From Panonychus citri (Eukaryota; Arthropoda; Arachnida; Trombidiformes; Tetranychidae), in assembly GCF_014898815.1 (NCBI RefSeq), contig NW_026515497.1, positions 682,001-746,000 on the forward strand: a stretch of DNA of 64,000 bases. Reading direction: 5' to 3'. Under the pieces are notes generated by a model. The model searched no databases. It saw only the letters and a list, made by a program, of their open reading frames with translations, and was not told the DNA's origin. Below, in pieces: positions 10,700 through 21,434 of this stretch (positions are counted from its first letter, which is position 1; the number at the start of each line of letters is the position of its first letter). The position numbers were made by a program, and so were the translations under genes.

Positions 10700-11802
10700 A
10701 ATTGACCATCAGGTGACCAATTCAATCGAAGTACATGAGTTGTACCACCACACTCACGAAATGGTTCACTAACAGTTTTCTCTTCTTTCCAATCTTTGGT
10801 TCGCCAAATTTTAACTGATTTGTCATCAGATTGTGAGGCAACGTATTTACCAATGGGATCCCAACTGACTCCTTTGACAAAACCATTGTGTCCATTTAAT
10901 CTGGTAACTATTTCAGGAAATTTACGAGCATTCCAAACGATAACATTATTATCAACTGAACCGGAAGCAATATATTCATCTGTAGGTGACCAATTGAGAT
11001 CAAGAATATCACCAGAGTGTCCACGAAGAGTGGCAATACACCTCCATTGTTCAACATTAGCAGATCCTCGAAAGATTGAAGTCGCTGATGATCCCAAATA
11101 CTTAGAGATTTGCCAAATCATGATGGTTTCATCATCTCCAGCCGATGCCAAATATTTACCAGATTGAGACCACCTGACAACATTGACACAAGCCAAGTGA
11201 TTGTCCATTTGACACAACAATTTAGGCACTGATTCTTTTTTCTCCAATTCTTCATTGATGACAGGTCCAAAATTCCATAAACATACTCGCCCAGCATCAC
11301 CACCTAAAGAAAAAGCAAAAAAACGAATCAAACGAATGAACAAAAACAAAGACAAAAGAAGAAAAAAATATCACACAAAGAGCTAAAAATACAGTAAATG
11401 AAAGATGATGAGATAGAAAAGTAAGAGAGAGAGAGATAAAGAAGAGGAAACCAACAGACTAAGAGAAAGCAATTAAAGCCGGGTTACCATTGAAGAGAAT
11501 AAAAAAATATTCTGATAGAAACTCACCTTGTCCACCAGTAGCAAACTTTGTCCCATCCGGATGAATATCAACAGAGAATATGGGTTGACCTGTCAACACA
11601 ATACCAATAGAAACAATTACAATTAATCGAATTAAATAAAGAAAATAAAAGAAAATTAATCACTGATCAATTAGATTAGATCACATGTAAAAACAAAAGG
11701 TGAGAAAAGAATAGAATAAAAAAAAGCAAACCAACAAAGTGACAATAAGAAATTAATCAACTAACCGTCATGATTAACCCAAACGGGCTTGAGGAGTTTC
11801 AT
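10700..11802 (-). pseudogene. HIRA: HIRA histone chaperone, 5' part only, truncated inside the WD40 propeller
   Basis: Exons are 11802-11766 (MKLLKPVWVNHDG), 11589-11527 (QPIFSVDIHPDGTKFATGGQ) and 11303 to about 10700. They splice in frame and match the N-terminus of HIRA, the H3.3-specific chaperone: LCQMDNHLACVN, YLASAGDDETIMIWQ, ANVEQWRC, GKYVASQSDDKSVKIWRT and ECGGTTHVLRLNWSPDG. Coding similarity stops after SPDGQFL (about residue 235 of a protein normally 800-1000 residues). The frame then reads 13 residues of out-of-frame sideroflexin exon and a stop at 10654-10656. WD blades 5-7 and the whole C-terminal half are absent from the window. The promoter side looks normal and is divergent with VPS50. 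It may be a broken gene, a partial copy or an assembly join. Confidence 0.88.
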
Positions 11803-12428
11803 ATCACCCTGTTGATGTAAAATCAGTAGTCATAAAAATTAATTGTAATTAAATGAACAATTAGTTAAATTGTGATAAAAAAAAATCAAATCAAAATAAA
11901 CTCTCATCAAAAATTGGAAACAAAAATTATCAAGATGATCCAATTTTCGACTGGAAGCGCCACCTGTTGGAAAATAACACAATCGATTTTCGATGGAATT
12001 TAAATTTCCCTCTTTACATTTTGTTCTTTTTAAACGATCGCAACTCCATCTATGAATTGTGTCAGGTGGTTTTTTCATTTTCTCTTTTATATCTCTGTTT
12101 CTGTCACTTGTTCAACTTGTTTTTATTTTTATTTTTCCATTTATTATTATATTTTTGGTCTCTCTCTTTCTCTCTCTCAATTTACATGGAATATCTAAAT
12201 TAAATGTAATTTTGTGTTAATTTCGATTAACTCTGTGCTTGGTTCTTCAACCAATTTAAATTTCTGTATCTTTAATCAATTTCTCATCTTGATATTCTAT
12301 TTCTTTTTTTCTCTACCTCCTCTCGCTCTCTCGCTCTCTCTCTCTCTATTTGTCTGTCTGTATCTTTCTCTCTCTCTCCCTTTTTCTTTCTCCCTCTCAA
12401 ATAATCTTGATTATCATTTTATATCAAT
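11803..12428. promoter_or_regulatory. Divergent HIRA/VPS50 promoter region with CTCF-like motif
   Basis: The region separates the HIRA start (-) from the VPS50 side (+). On the minus strand of 11955-11970, CCAACAGGTGGCGCTT fits the CTCF core CCASYAGRKGGCR at all but one position. The rest is CT-rich leader DNA. Confidence 0.45.
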
Positions 12429-12528
12429 ATGTCAACAACCACTAACAATTTGAAACAAAGGTTTATTCGTCTTAGAAAATTTAAGCTTCCGGAGACTGAG
12501 GCTTTTGAATCTGAGGAACAGTATAAAG
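12429..12528 (+). other. Candidate first coding exon of VPS50
   Basis: The ATG at 12429 opens a short basic frame (MSTTTNNLKQRFIRLRKF...). It could splice at AAAG|GTTATA (12528) or CA|GTATAA into the exon at about 13054. The candidate donors are weak and acceptors near 13054 are poor, so VPS50 may instead start at the ATG at 13030 or 13054. Confidence 0.3.
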
Positions 12529-13053
12529 GTTATATGGAACAACGATAAAAATGAAAGAGAAAAACAATTAAATTAATTATTCTCATTACGCAATGTTAAG
12601 ATGATCCCACATTCGCTCAGGTGATTACCCCCTCTAGGTGTGTGTGTCTACAATTGAGTTAATTTGTTTTTCTCTTGTTGATTGTTACCATCATGATTGG
12701 TCAATTCTAATTAATCGAGATTGTCAATTAAATGATCGGAGGCCATTTATGAGTTGGTGAGTTAAATTGTTCTCAACAAATAATCAACAAATCAAATGAT
12801 AATCTAATTTGATTGTTCTTCTTATTTCAAACCACCTTACACCTTTTTTTTCCTATTGGTTATTAAGAAAATTTTTTTCTATTCTATTTTTTTTTCAGGT
12901 TTTCTATTTGATTTTTGCTTTGTTTATATTTTGAAATTCTATTTCGTTTCTATTTCTAATTTATGTATAGAAGGATTTCTCACCTGATTAATTATCTCCT
13001 GGTGTATATAGAATTATATCTCTCTCTACATGTGCACTACCCCCAACATCATC

Positions 13054-15810
13054 ATGGATGAAGAGAATGACCAACAGATTCTTGATGGAATTGATGAAGA
13101 CATTTTCAAGATAGACTATCAACTTGGATCTTTTGAGAGCTTAAATTATATTCTTGATAAGGTTGAAAGTGAACTGAGTAAGTATAATCAATAGATGTAA
13201 ACAATGGTTAACCTTATGGTGAAAGAAAATATTCCATGACAGTTTCTCGTTGTTGGGTAAAACCCAAACCTCGATGGATTCACTGTGTATGCATTTTGCA
13301 ACCGCAATTAGTGATAAAGCCTTTGGTGTGGTTCATGGTTATGTTGAATTATGTTCAGTTGAGGTTAAAAAGATTGATAATTTTCGTAAAAAAGAGTATA
13401 AAGAATTGTGTAAATATGTAACCAACGAGTGTTTTATACCCTGTTTGATAGATCTCAGCAAATCTTTATTTAACATTTTACTCAACTATAAACGCATTTT
13501 ATATTTCCATCAATGTGAAATTGATTCAAATAACGCAAATACAATTAATCTGAATAACATCAACAATAATGAGGATCATTTACCTCATGAAAGTGAACAA
13601 AATAGTAAATGTCAACCATTGGATACGGGAAATGAAGGTGGAATCAGTGGTTATGGTGATGAAGGTGAAGAACGTTCAATTGCTGCAGCAACAATTACAA
13701 CAAATTCAATAATTAATTCAGATAAAGGTGATACAAGTGACATTGAAGATGATACTGGTTGTGATGGTGGTGGACCTGAGGCTGTTAATGGTAATTCAGC
13801 TGATGAAACAATTGGTGAAATTGAAGAGGAAGAAGATCAAGTGGAAGCGGATTTTAATCGTCGATTCATTTTACAAAAACTCGAACATGGATTGGGACGA
13901 ATTTGGCAAGAAGCACAACAAAAGTTACGACTTTTAGTTCAAAGTCATGACATGTCAACCTGTTCATTTGAAGAGCTTATGACAATATTGAGAATTTCCC
14001 GACGAATGATGGACATTGGATCAGAATTTTGTGACAACAATTCAACCGAATTTGAAGAAACCCTTCACGCTAAGACAGTTAATTATTTCAATCATTATCA
14101 CAAAACTCGACTGGATGAATTACGAATGTACCTGGAAAATGAATCATGGACTGTGTGTCCAGTTAAAAATGGTTTCCAATGTTTTGACCTTCAAGAGTTT
14201 AAATTTCTTAAACCTTTACGTACTTATTCATTGGGTAACCTTTCATTAGCTGCTAGTGAAACAAGTGGACCACCAGGTCAAGGGTCACCTGAGAAGTGTA
14301 ACTTTTTCCGTGATTCACTTTTGAACGATTCTTCCGGTGCAATTGAAAATCCTTTTGATAATATTTGCTTGGAAAATGAAGATGCAAGTGATAGTATCAT
14401 CAGAGAATTGGAAAGGACAACCAATAAAGGAGGAGGTGGTGATGATACATCGGAAGATGAACTTGATGATGAGATGACATTAGATTCAAATAAAACAACA
14501 ACGACAACAAATTGTGGTGATAATGATAAAAGAGTCAACAATTGTTACAATGAAGGACCTTTGGTGACCAATACAAGTCTTTACGTTGTTCGTCTCATCG
14601 GAAAATATATGCAGATCATGTTTCTCCTCCGGCAAATTGCATTTGATATTTTATTATCCATATTCCATTTATTTGATTACTATTTTTATACAGTTTACAC
14701 CTTTTTCGCCAAGGAAATTAGCGAAGTTCGTAACAATTGTCTTTCCTTGCGTTTTAAATCCTGCCTTGCACGAATTGAGTCTTCAATGAAAACCGATCTG
14801 ATCAATGAGACAAATGATCTTGATCAACATCCATCGACAATACAATCAATGGGCCTTATGGATCGTAATTTATGTCCTGAAAATCTTCATGGTTTAGCCG
14901 AGAGAATTGTCGGAATTGAATCAGTGTAAGAATCAGCGAAAAGAAAATTTCACAAACAATTAACTAATTTTGTTTCTCTTTCTATTCCCTTTTAGGATGT
15001 TCCTTGCTTCACAATTAAATACTTTACAACAATTTTTCCGAGATCTTATTCCATCTGGTAAACATTCAATTCTTGACAAATACTATTCACAGGTAACAAT
15101 TAATTACTCATTATTGGTTGATTGTTGGTCGATTCCAAATAATTTAGTGAATAAGTTTTAACAAGTTGTCTTGTTTTCCCCATCAACAGGCTGTATCAGT
15201 TGCTCAGGACTTACGTTATCCTTGTTATATGTTGGTTGCAATTAGATCAATTAATATCGAGTCAATTTTATCAACAGTTGAAAATGTCCGTTGGGATTTA
15301 ACGGAAATACCGACCATGCATAATAGTTACGTTGATTGTTTATTGAAGGAGATTCAATTGTTTTCCTATCGATTGGAAAAAATTTGCTCCTCACTTGAAG
15401 CTAAAATTCCCCAAGAAGCTAAAGATATGTTATGGTCATCAGTTCTGAAATTGGCCAATCGAACCTTTGTCGAAGGATATTCAATGGCCAAAAAATGTAC
15501 ACCCGCTGGTCGAGCTCTTATGCAATTAGATTACCAAGAATTTTTAACCAAAGCTGAAAAAATGACCGCAATCAAACCAATACCGGAAAGAGAATTGGTT
15601 GAAGAATATATAAAAGCTTATTACCTGATGGACGATGCCCTCGAGCAATGGTTAATGTCTCGTAATGAATATACCCAACGACAATTAGTTTCATTAGTTA
15701 ATTGTATTGCCTCTGAGAAGAGAGTTAAGACTCGTCTTCTAGCCATCATTGAAAACAAATTTGATAATCAAAATTGTCCAAATTCAACAAATAACGAGAC
15801 AAGACACTAA
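13054..15810 (+). CDS. VPS50: VPS50/syndetin (EARP tethering-complex subunit), with an internal segment missing
   Basis: Exons: 13054-13177 (DEDIFKIDYQLGSFESLNY), 13243-14925, 14996-15092, 15190-15810. The large exon starts LLGKTQTSMD and carries KLEHGLGRIWQEAQ, YHKTRLDELRMYLENESW, TNTSLYVVRLIGKYMQ and LHGLAERIVGIES. The last two give the conserved C-terminus (VRWDLTEI, ANRTFVEGYSMAKKC, GRALMQLDYQEFL, EYIKAYYL). Syndetin replaces VPS51-VPS53-complex partner VPS54 in EARP, which tethers recycling endosomes. The oddity is between the first two exons. Human syndetin has about 200 residues there (the VPS54-N-like coiled-coil region), but only 65 bp lie between them. The first exon ends in phase 1 while the next needs phase 2, so a direct splice is out of frame. 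Deletion of exons with breakpoints in introns, real or from assembly, fits best. Confidence 0.88.
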
Positions 15811-16220
15811 ATTTAATTATCAACAAACATAATTACAGAAATTATAATTGTAGCTCTCTCTCTCTCATCTTTATCTTCCTTTCTCTCTTTCTCTCTTTGT
15901 ATCTTACTTTCTTTTCTAACTCTAAATTGTTCATTCATGATTCTCAGCGATTCATTTAACTTTCGAATGTGCAAATGTTAATTTAATTTATATTCACAAT
16001 CAAAACAATTAAACAAATTTTCTTGTTACCATTTAACTGAATATGATTTTAATCAATTGTTCGTGTTTTACAAGTTGTCAGATTTCAATTATAATAATCG
16101 AAGGGCCTGATGATTACAAAATTTAAATGATTTGATTTCAAGAGATTCAAGTTAACCAAATTTGGAGGATGTTGGTTCAGGCGTTGACTCAGTTCCAAGG
16201 TCACTGGTTACTGTCAAAGG
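15811..16220. other. VPS50 3' flank, nothing else seen
   Basis: AT-rich 3' UTR/intergenic DNA between convergent VPS50 and the small unknown ORF. It has CT-rich tracts and no ORF or RNA gene signature. Confidence 0.5.
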
Positions 16221-16598
16221 TCACTGTTCGGCTAAATCAAGATCTCTATTTTTCAGCCATCTCGCAAGATTTTCATCACCTTGAAGTCCATCGAACGTTT
16301 CAATGCCTGAAGTTAAGATGAGATAATGAGATTTTACCTCTTCCACAGACCATGAGTGATTTTGGCTACTGGATTCAAGATCTTGGACAACAGAGTTTCG
16401 CGTGACTTTCCAATTCAATCGATGATCATTTCCTCTAATGAATAGACCGCACAAATTGCGCTGTTGGGCCGTATTCAACACTGGAACCTTATTCAAAGTA
16501 TTCTTTTGATAATGGTCACCAACCCATTCAAATAGAGCATTTTCAAACTCTCGAGTGTACTTTTTGTAATCTCGTATTCCAAAACTAATTCTAACCAT
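16221..16598 (-). CDS. Small unknown protein 2, weakly SANT/Myb-like; paralog of 9574-9882
   Basis: Starting at the ATG at 16598 (MVRISFG...) this is 125 residues. It reads YTREFENALFEWVGDHYQ near the N-terminus and SWSVEEVKSHYLILTSGI near the C-terminus, ending LKNRDLDLAEQ. The second half aligns with the ORF at 9574-9882 by eye over roughly 80 residues. The EEVKSHY..L..GI core resembles the final helix of RADIALIS/DNAJC2-like SANT domains. No metal site, signal peptide or membrane segment is visible. Both members sit beside sideroflexin duplications, so they may mark the mobile segment. Function unknown. Confidence 0.55.
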   Translation of the reverse strand: MVRISFGIRDYKKYTREFENALFEWVGDHYQKNTLNKVPVLNTAQQRNLCGLFIRGNDHRLNWKVTRNSVVQDLESSSQNHSWSVEEVKSHYLILTSGIETFDGLQGDENLARWLKNRDLDLAEQ

Positions 16599-16799
16599 GT
16601 TTAGTTGGAATTGAAAACTTACAAACAAAATCAACTGATTTAAAAGTTATTGAGAGACAAAACGAAAATAATTATATCAAATTTCAGAACAAAGAATCAA
16701 TTCTAAATAAACTGAAATTATCCAATGAAGTGAATTTCAATAACTGAAATTATCGATCTAGAATTAGGCTGTTAACAATAAGAATCGATCTAAAATCGT

Positions 16800-16917
16800 A
16801 AGTAAACTAGAATGGTTTCTATCCGGATGCGGAAGGAGACCTGCGATTAAGCATACAGCATACCTATGTACCAAACGCATTTTAAGCCTCGCCCTGAGGA
16901 ACAAACTTTCTTACCAC
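16800..16917. other. GC-richer relic split by the hAT insertion (left part; right part 17478-17580)
   Basis: Rejoining the two sides of the transposon gives about 200 bp of unusually GC-rich DNA for this window. It has no intact ORF; the longest open minus-strand reading across the empty site is about 35 codons. I do not recognise it. It could be an older repeat that served as the insertion target. Confidence 0.35.
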
Positions 16918-16925
16918 CCTGTAAC

Positions 16926-17469
16926 TAGATACCGAAGTGAGTGAACATTAGCTAGCTAATAGCCAATTTCAAACCAAATGGCTTTAGCCAGCAGTCGCGT
17001 TCGCTTAGCCGGTTTATGGTCGCTTATCTTTTAAGTAACTTAGCTACCTCGAATCACCTTAAAATCATTCATTATTGGTTAAAAACCTATTTAAATATCG
17101 ATTTAGATTATAGAAAAAATCTATTTGTGAAATTCTGCAAATGTTTTACCTTGATTATCTAGAAACAGACAATTAATTTTTGATTTAAAAAGATCAACTA
17201 TCAAACCAAAAATACCCGCGCTAATCAAAGTTGCGATCTCAAAATTTTTTTTTTGATTTTTGGATGTTTCATAGACTCAAAGCACCTTTGAGTATCAAAG
17301 AAATTGATTTAATTAGTTAACTTTAGGTTTAATTGTTGTATTAATGCATCTTAGCCACTTTGATAAATGGCTAATTGGCTAATCGACTAATAGCTAGCTA
17401 AGGTTAGCTAATGGTTGCAAATTTGTGCTTTTAGCCGGCTAATAAAATCTTCACTCACTTCGGTATCTA
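16926..17469. mobile_element. Non-autonomous hAT-superfamily element (MITE-like), 544 bp
   Basis: The element starts TAGATACCGAAGTGAGTGAA and ends with its exact reverse complement, a 20-bp perfect terminal inverted repeat. It is flanked on both sides by CCTGTAAC (16918-16925 and 17470-17477), an 8-bp target-site duplication. A 5'-TAG terminus and 8-bp duplication are hallmarks of hAT elements. TTAGCC/GGCTAA hexamers recur inside both ends, as expected for subterminal transposase sites. No transposase ORF is present, so it must have been mobilised in trans. The perfect duplication suggests fairly recent insertion. Confidence 0.9.
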
Positions 17470-17582
17470 CCTGTAACTACTGCTCGGAGTAGTCAAGGCG
17501 ACACTGAAGCGCCTCACATGAGTGACTATTGCCGCGACTTTTAAGATATTGTTCGTTCTGTTCATTGATTTATTCTTTTTAG

Positions 17583-17757
17583 TAGATACCGAAGTCAGTT
17601 TTTAGCCAAGTAACTGACTGACGAGAAAATCAAGTGGCGGTCGACTAAAGTCGACTGAAGTCAACTCGCGATATTTTGTCGGTTTAAAAACGCGAATTTG
17701 CAATTTTGATGAAATTTTTTGTACAGTAGAGTACTCAGTTAATCAGTTACAGTTAGT
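17583..17757. mobile_element. Truncated end of a second element of the same hAT family
   Basis: TAGATACCGAAGT at 17583 repeats the terminal 13 bases of the neighbouring element, followed by TTAGCC and GTCGACT-type subterminal motifs. No matching right terminus is found before duplication copy B begins at 17758, so the element looks cut off by the duplication junction. Confidence 0.6.
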
Positions 17758-20545
17758 TGTTAATCATCTTTCCAATTGATCATGTTTCAATCTTAATTAG
17801 AAAGTAATCAATTAACTCAACTTTAAACTTGTTTTCCCTTCCAAATCAAATAGGAAATAATTGTTTTTGGCAAACAAATCAAAGTTAAATTACTTTGGAC
17901 TTTGAAGTCTCACAACAGTCATAACAATAATATTATTTTAATGATCAACAAGATGGGTAGTAACTACAATTTAGAAAATAATTGTTAAAATATTGATATT
18001 CGAACACACAAATTCAATAAGTGATTTTTTTTCCTTCGATTATTAATTTTCCTTTCTGTTTAAATCTTAGATCCATTGGTAAACAATTAAACTGTTCGTT
18101 TGATTCCGAGTAAAGAGAGGGAAGATGATGTCCTATTGGAACTTTGGAAATGTTTTAATTGATTATATTTACAATCCTTTGTTGTAATATAATTTTTCCG
18201 GGGGTTGAGGCAGTTTCTTCAATTCTTCACGAAGTTCTGGTTCAATTTGGTCCAATAATATTGAGCTTTTTTGAGGGAAAAGTGCACAGCATAATGGAGT
18301 TGTGAATATTAAGCTGAATTTCCGGAGAAAGAGAGAAAAAAATATGAAATTTAATTCAATTAGAAGTTATAAACAAATTTCCGAACTAATAACTCACAAG
18401 AAACCACAGATTACGACTTGAAGTGGAGCATTGATCCAGGGCATTCGCCTGAGAAATCCTCTTTTCTCAAGATAGTTCATTAAAATAGGCGGTAAAGCTT
18501 GATTGAAAAAAAGAAAAGTTAGAATTAGTTCATAATCGTAGCAATTAAAAAAGAGACTAACTCATTCCAGGAGCAGCCATTCCAATTCTCGAAAGAACGA
18601 CCTGAGTAATAGCCTTTTGCGCTGCCACTTTCGATTCTCCGACCGGGTTATTATTCTCGTCATAGAGAGTGATACCTTCTCGAATTTCTCTATTAACAAG
18701 AGAGAGAAAAAAAAGTCAATCAATGAGCCACAAATTAAGCAAGAGAATGACAGTGAATTAATTACTTTGATCGCATCATGGGAATGTTAACACAATTCGC
18801 CGCAGCGACAGCACAAAAAGGTACAAATCGACCGACCAGTGGGGGAGCTCTTTTGACTAAACTATTGAGACCCAAGGCAGTGACCAAAGCCCCACTCGTT
18901 GCGAAAGCATAAAGTACCTAATTGACTAATGACAGAAGCACAATTTGTATTAGATAATATTCAAGGTAAATCAGTTAATCTTTACGATACGACTTACGAA
19001 ATTGGAATATCAGATGTTCCACTTCTATTAGTATAATTAACGACTGCATTGAAAGACTGATTAAACCATTGCCAAAAGATTACTTGTTTAGTGCTCCTGA
19101 AAAGAGATTAAATAAAATGAGAGAAATTGAGTTAACCAAGAAAGTTAATCAAATGAGAATTTGGTTAATTGATCCTACTTGTAAAAAGTTAACATGCAAC
19201 CAGTAATGAACATATTCATTGGTACTTGAGCCGACATCCGACCAATAATGAGTTGTTTTTCCCCTGTTTCCGGATGATGAGCACTGTCATAAAGATATTT
19301 GTAATACCAGAGTTGATCCTCGGTTAATGGGCCAATATCTTTACCATTTCTGTAATAAATACAGTTGATAATTCAGGGTAATTTGGAGTGTTGATTGTTG
19401 AAGAGAGAGAGAAAGTTCAATTAGATTCTGACGATATTCCCATGAGTGAATGAGTTTGGATTAATTTTCTCATCATTCTGCTAACCTGTAATCTTCAACA
19501 ACTTGTTTAGCCTTAACAAGTTCAGATGAAGGTTTGAATAAATTCAATGGATTGGTGACAACGAAAAAGTGTTTAGCTCGACCCAGGTAAGTACTTTGAT
19601 CGTAACGAGGCGATTCAATGTCTATCATCCTTTTGGCAATTACACTTGGTGCTGGTTCCATGTCGTCAGATGTGATATGTAAACAGTGGATTCAGTAACC
19701 AGGGTGTAAACAGAAGATACTATAGAGAGAGAGAGAGGAAAGGAAAAAGAACAATTTAATAATCAGTTAGTAAGGTAGAAGAAGAAGAAGAATTTGAAAA
19801 TCAATGAAAACAACTTCTTGATGATCAATCATTTATCCATTGAAGGACATTGGTTCAAAAACGATGTGTTCATCTTGAGAGATAAGATATGATTTGAGAG
19901 AGAGAATGAGAGAGATCACAGGAAATTTAATCATGTTTGATGATAATGAAGATGGAAGAGTAAGAAAAACTAGATATTAGAATCGTAATCAACTCTAAAA
20001 TTATCTTGAAATCTTAAAGAAAAAGGCAATAGATGCTAAGGGAATGTCTCAACTAACCAGATAACCCAAATCTCTACCATAGAACTACCAGTTGAGGTTA
20101 TTGAGCAATTTTCTTGTTACCAAGTAATCAGTCAATTAATAGTAATCGAGGAAGAATTTGTTACAATTGTAAAAACAAAGTGATTACTCTCATTGAAATT
20201 GTAATACGAGACCAGAATTTTCTCAATAATTTGATTGGAAAAAAAATCTGCTATCTGTTTACTCTCATGTTACTGCCTGATAATTGTATCCACGTATGTG
20301 AATATGTGGATGGATATTGGTTTGTTATTATATACGAAATAATTGATTCTATTGAATTAGAGTTAATTGAGGAGGAGCAGAAATTACTGATGATCTTACC
20401 TGATGGAAAAGCTGAAAGAGGGAAAATAAACAAGAGAGAAAATGATTGACGAAATTAAAGATTTATCATAAATGCACGATGATGATTGTAATCTACAAGT
20501 GTATTCATCAAGATTTAACAATAGGGAACATAATCTGATGAAGAT
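17758..20545. repeat. Segmental duplication copy B (pairs with 6754-9485)
   Basis: Near-identical to copy A over its full length, including introns. It differs by a 2-nt loss in exon 4, small GA-repeat changes and the 101-bp segment at 20250-20350. It abuts a truncated hAT end on the left and unique DNA on the right. Confidence 0.95.
18169..19661 (-). pseudogene. Sideroflexin duplicate, frameshifted in exon 4
   Basis: All seven exons of the intact gene at 7167-8664 are present with the same splice sites, from the ATG at 19661 to the stop at 18169. In exon 4, copy A reads GCATAAGAAGTACC while this copy reads GCATAAAGTACC at about 18908-18919, a net loss of 2 nt. On the coding strand Gly-Thr-Ser-Tyr-Ala becomes Gly-Thr-Leu-Cys-Phe and the frame soon stops, removing the second half of the transporter. 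Otherwise it is almost unchanged, so the duplication is very recent, or this is a divergent haplotype or assembly artefact. A shortened N-terminal product is conceivable but unlikely to transport. Confidence 0.85.
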
Positions 20546-21434
20546 AAATTCAGTGGATTGATTTAATTCACAGAATTGAATTAACACCTTAATCCCAACG
20601 AATTGGAAAAAATCACAACAAAATTGTAAATAGAATAGAGAAAAATATTGAAACAAGGAAAATCCAATGGAAGAGACAAAATTATCATGGGAAGATGAAG
20701 ATTTTGCGTTGTGGTAACGATGAAGATGATGATAAATGTGAGGGAGAGAAAGAGAATGAGAAATAAGTGAGAGAGAGAGAGAGAGAGAAAAATAAAGAGA
20801 AAAATGAGAAAAGTGATGAAGAAAAAAATAAACAAAGTCTATGAGAAATTTCTGGTTGCTAGGCAACCGAAAGGTTTAATTTCGTAACCAAATTGAACGA
20901 TAAATTTAATTGCTCTTTCGAACATGATAATCACAATTGATTCAGTTCTTTTAATTTTATCCTTTAGTTACAACCTAAGCCAGATAATTAGAACAATATA
21001 AATCACTGTTAATCTTTAATCATAATCGATTCAATTGTTGTTAAGGTTATGAAAATCGTTTGAGATTAATATTAATGCAAACTAATCAAAGATCATGTTG
21101 AAATATTAATCAACATTTAGACGAAATTGATTAGTTGAATTAAAACAAATTCTTAAATCAACTTGGTGGTTATCAGATATTGTCTGTATTAAGTTCTGAA
21201 ACTGAATTGAATTTTTTTTATTCATTCCAATCAATAAATATGATAGACAAGTTGGTGCAAGTTGAATATTTTTACTGATTCAGTTAATTAGTTGATACAA
21301 TTAGTAGTTTTAAATCATAATTTGAGAAAAATGATTATCTTATGATACTTGTATTGGTTGGGTTTTATTGGAACAACGATCGTTGGGTGGTAACGATTTA
21401 AATCGTTGGGAGTTTTTGAATTATACTATTTAGA
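20546..21434. other. Intergenic between sideroflexin pseudogene and PHYHD1; contains an X-box-like site
   Basis: AT-rich with a (GA)n run near 20770. GGTTGCTAGGCAACC at 20854-20868 resembles an RFX X-box (right half GGCAAC exact, left half one mismatch). Minus-strand ORFs here are Ser/Leu/Phe runs translated from GA repeats and are not supported. Confidence 0.4.

Noticed and set aside
20396..20866. 156-codon minus-strand ORF with apparent hydrophobic segments
   Set aside because: Ser/Leu/Phe content comes from GA repeats; start and end straddle the duplication edge; not present intact in copy A.
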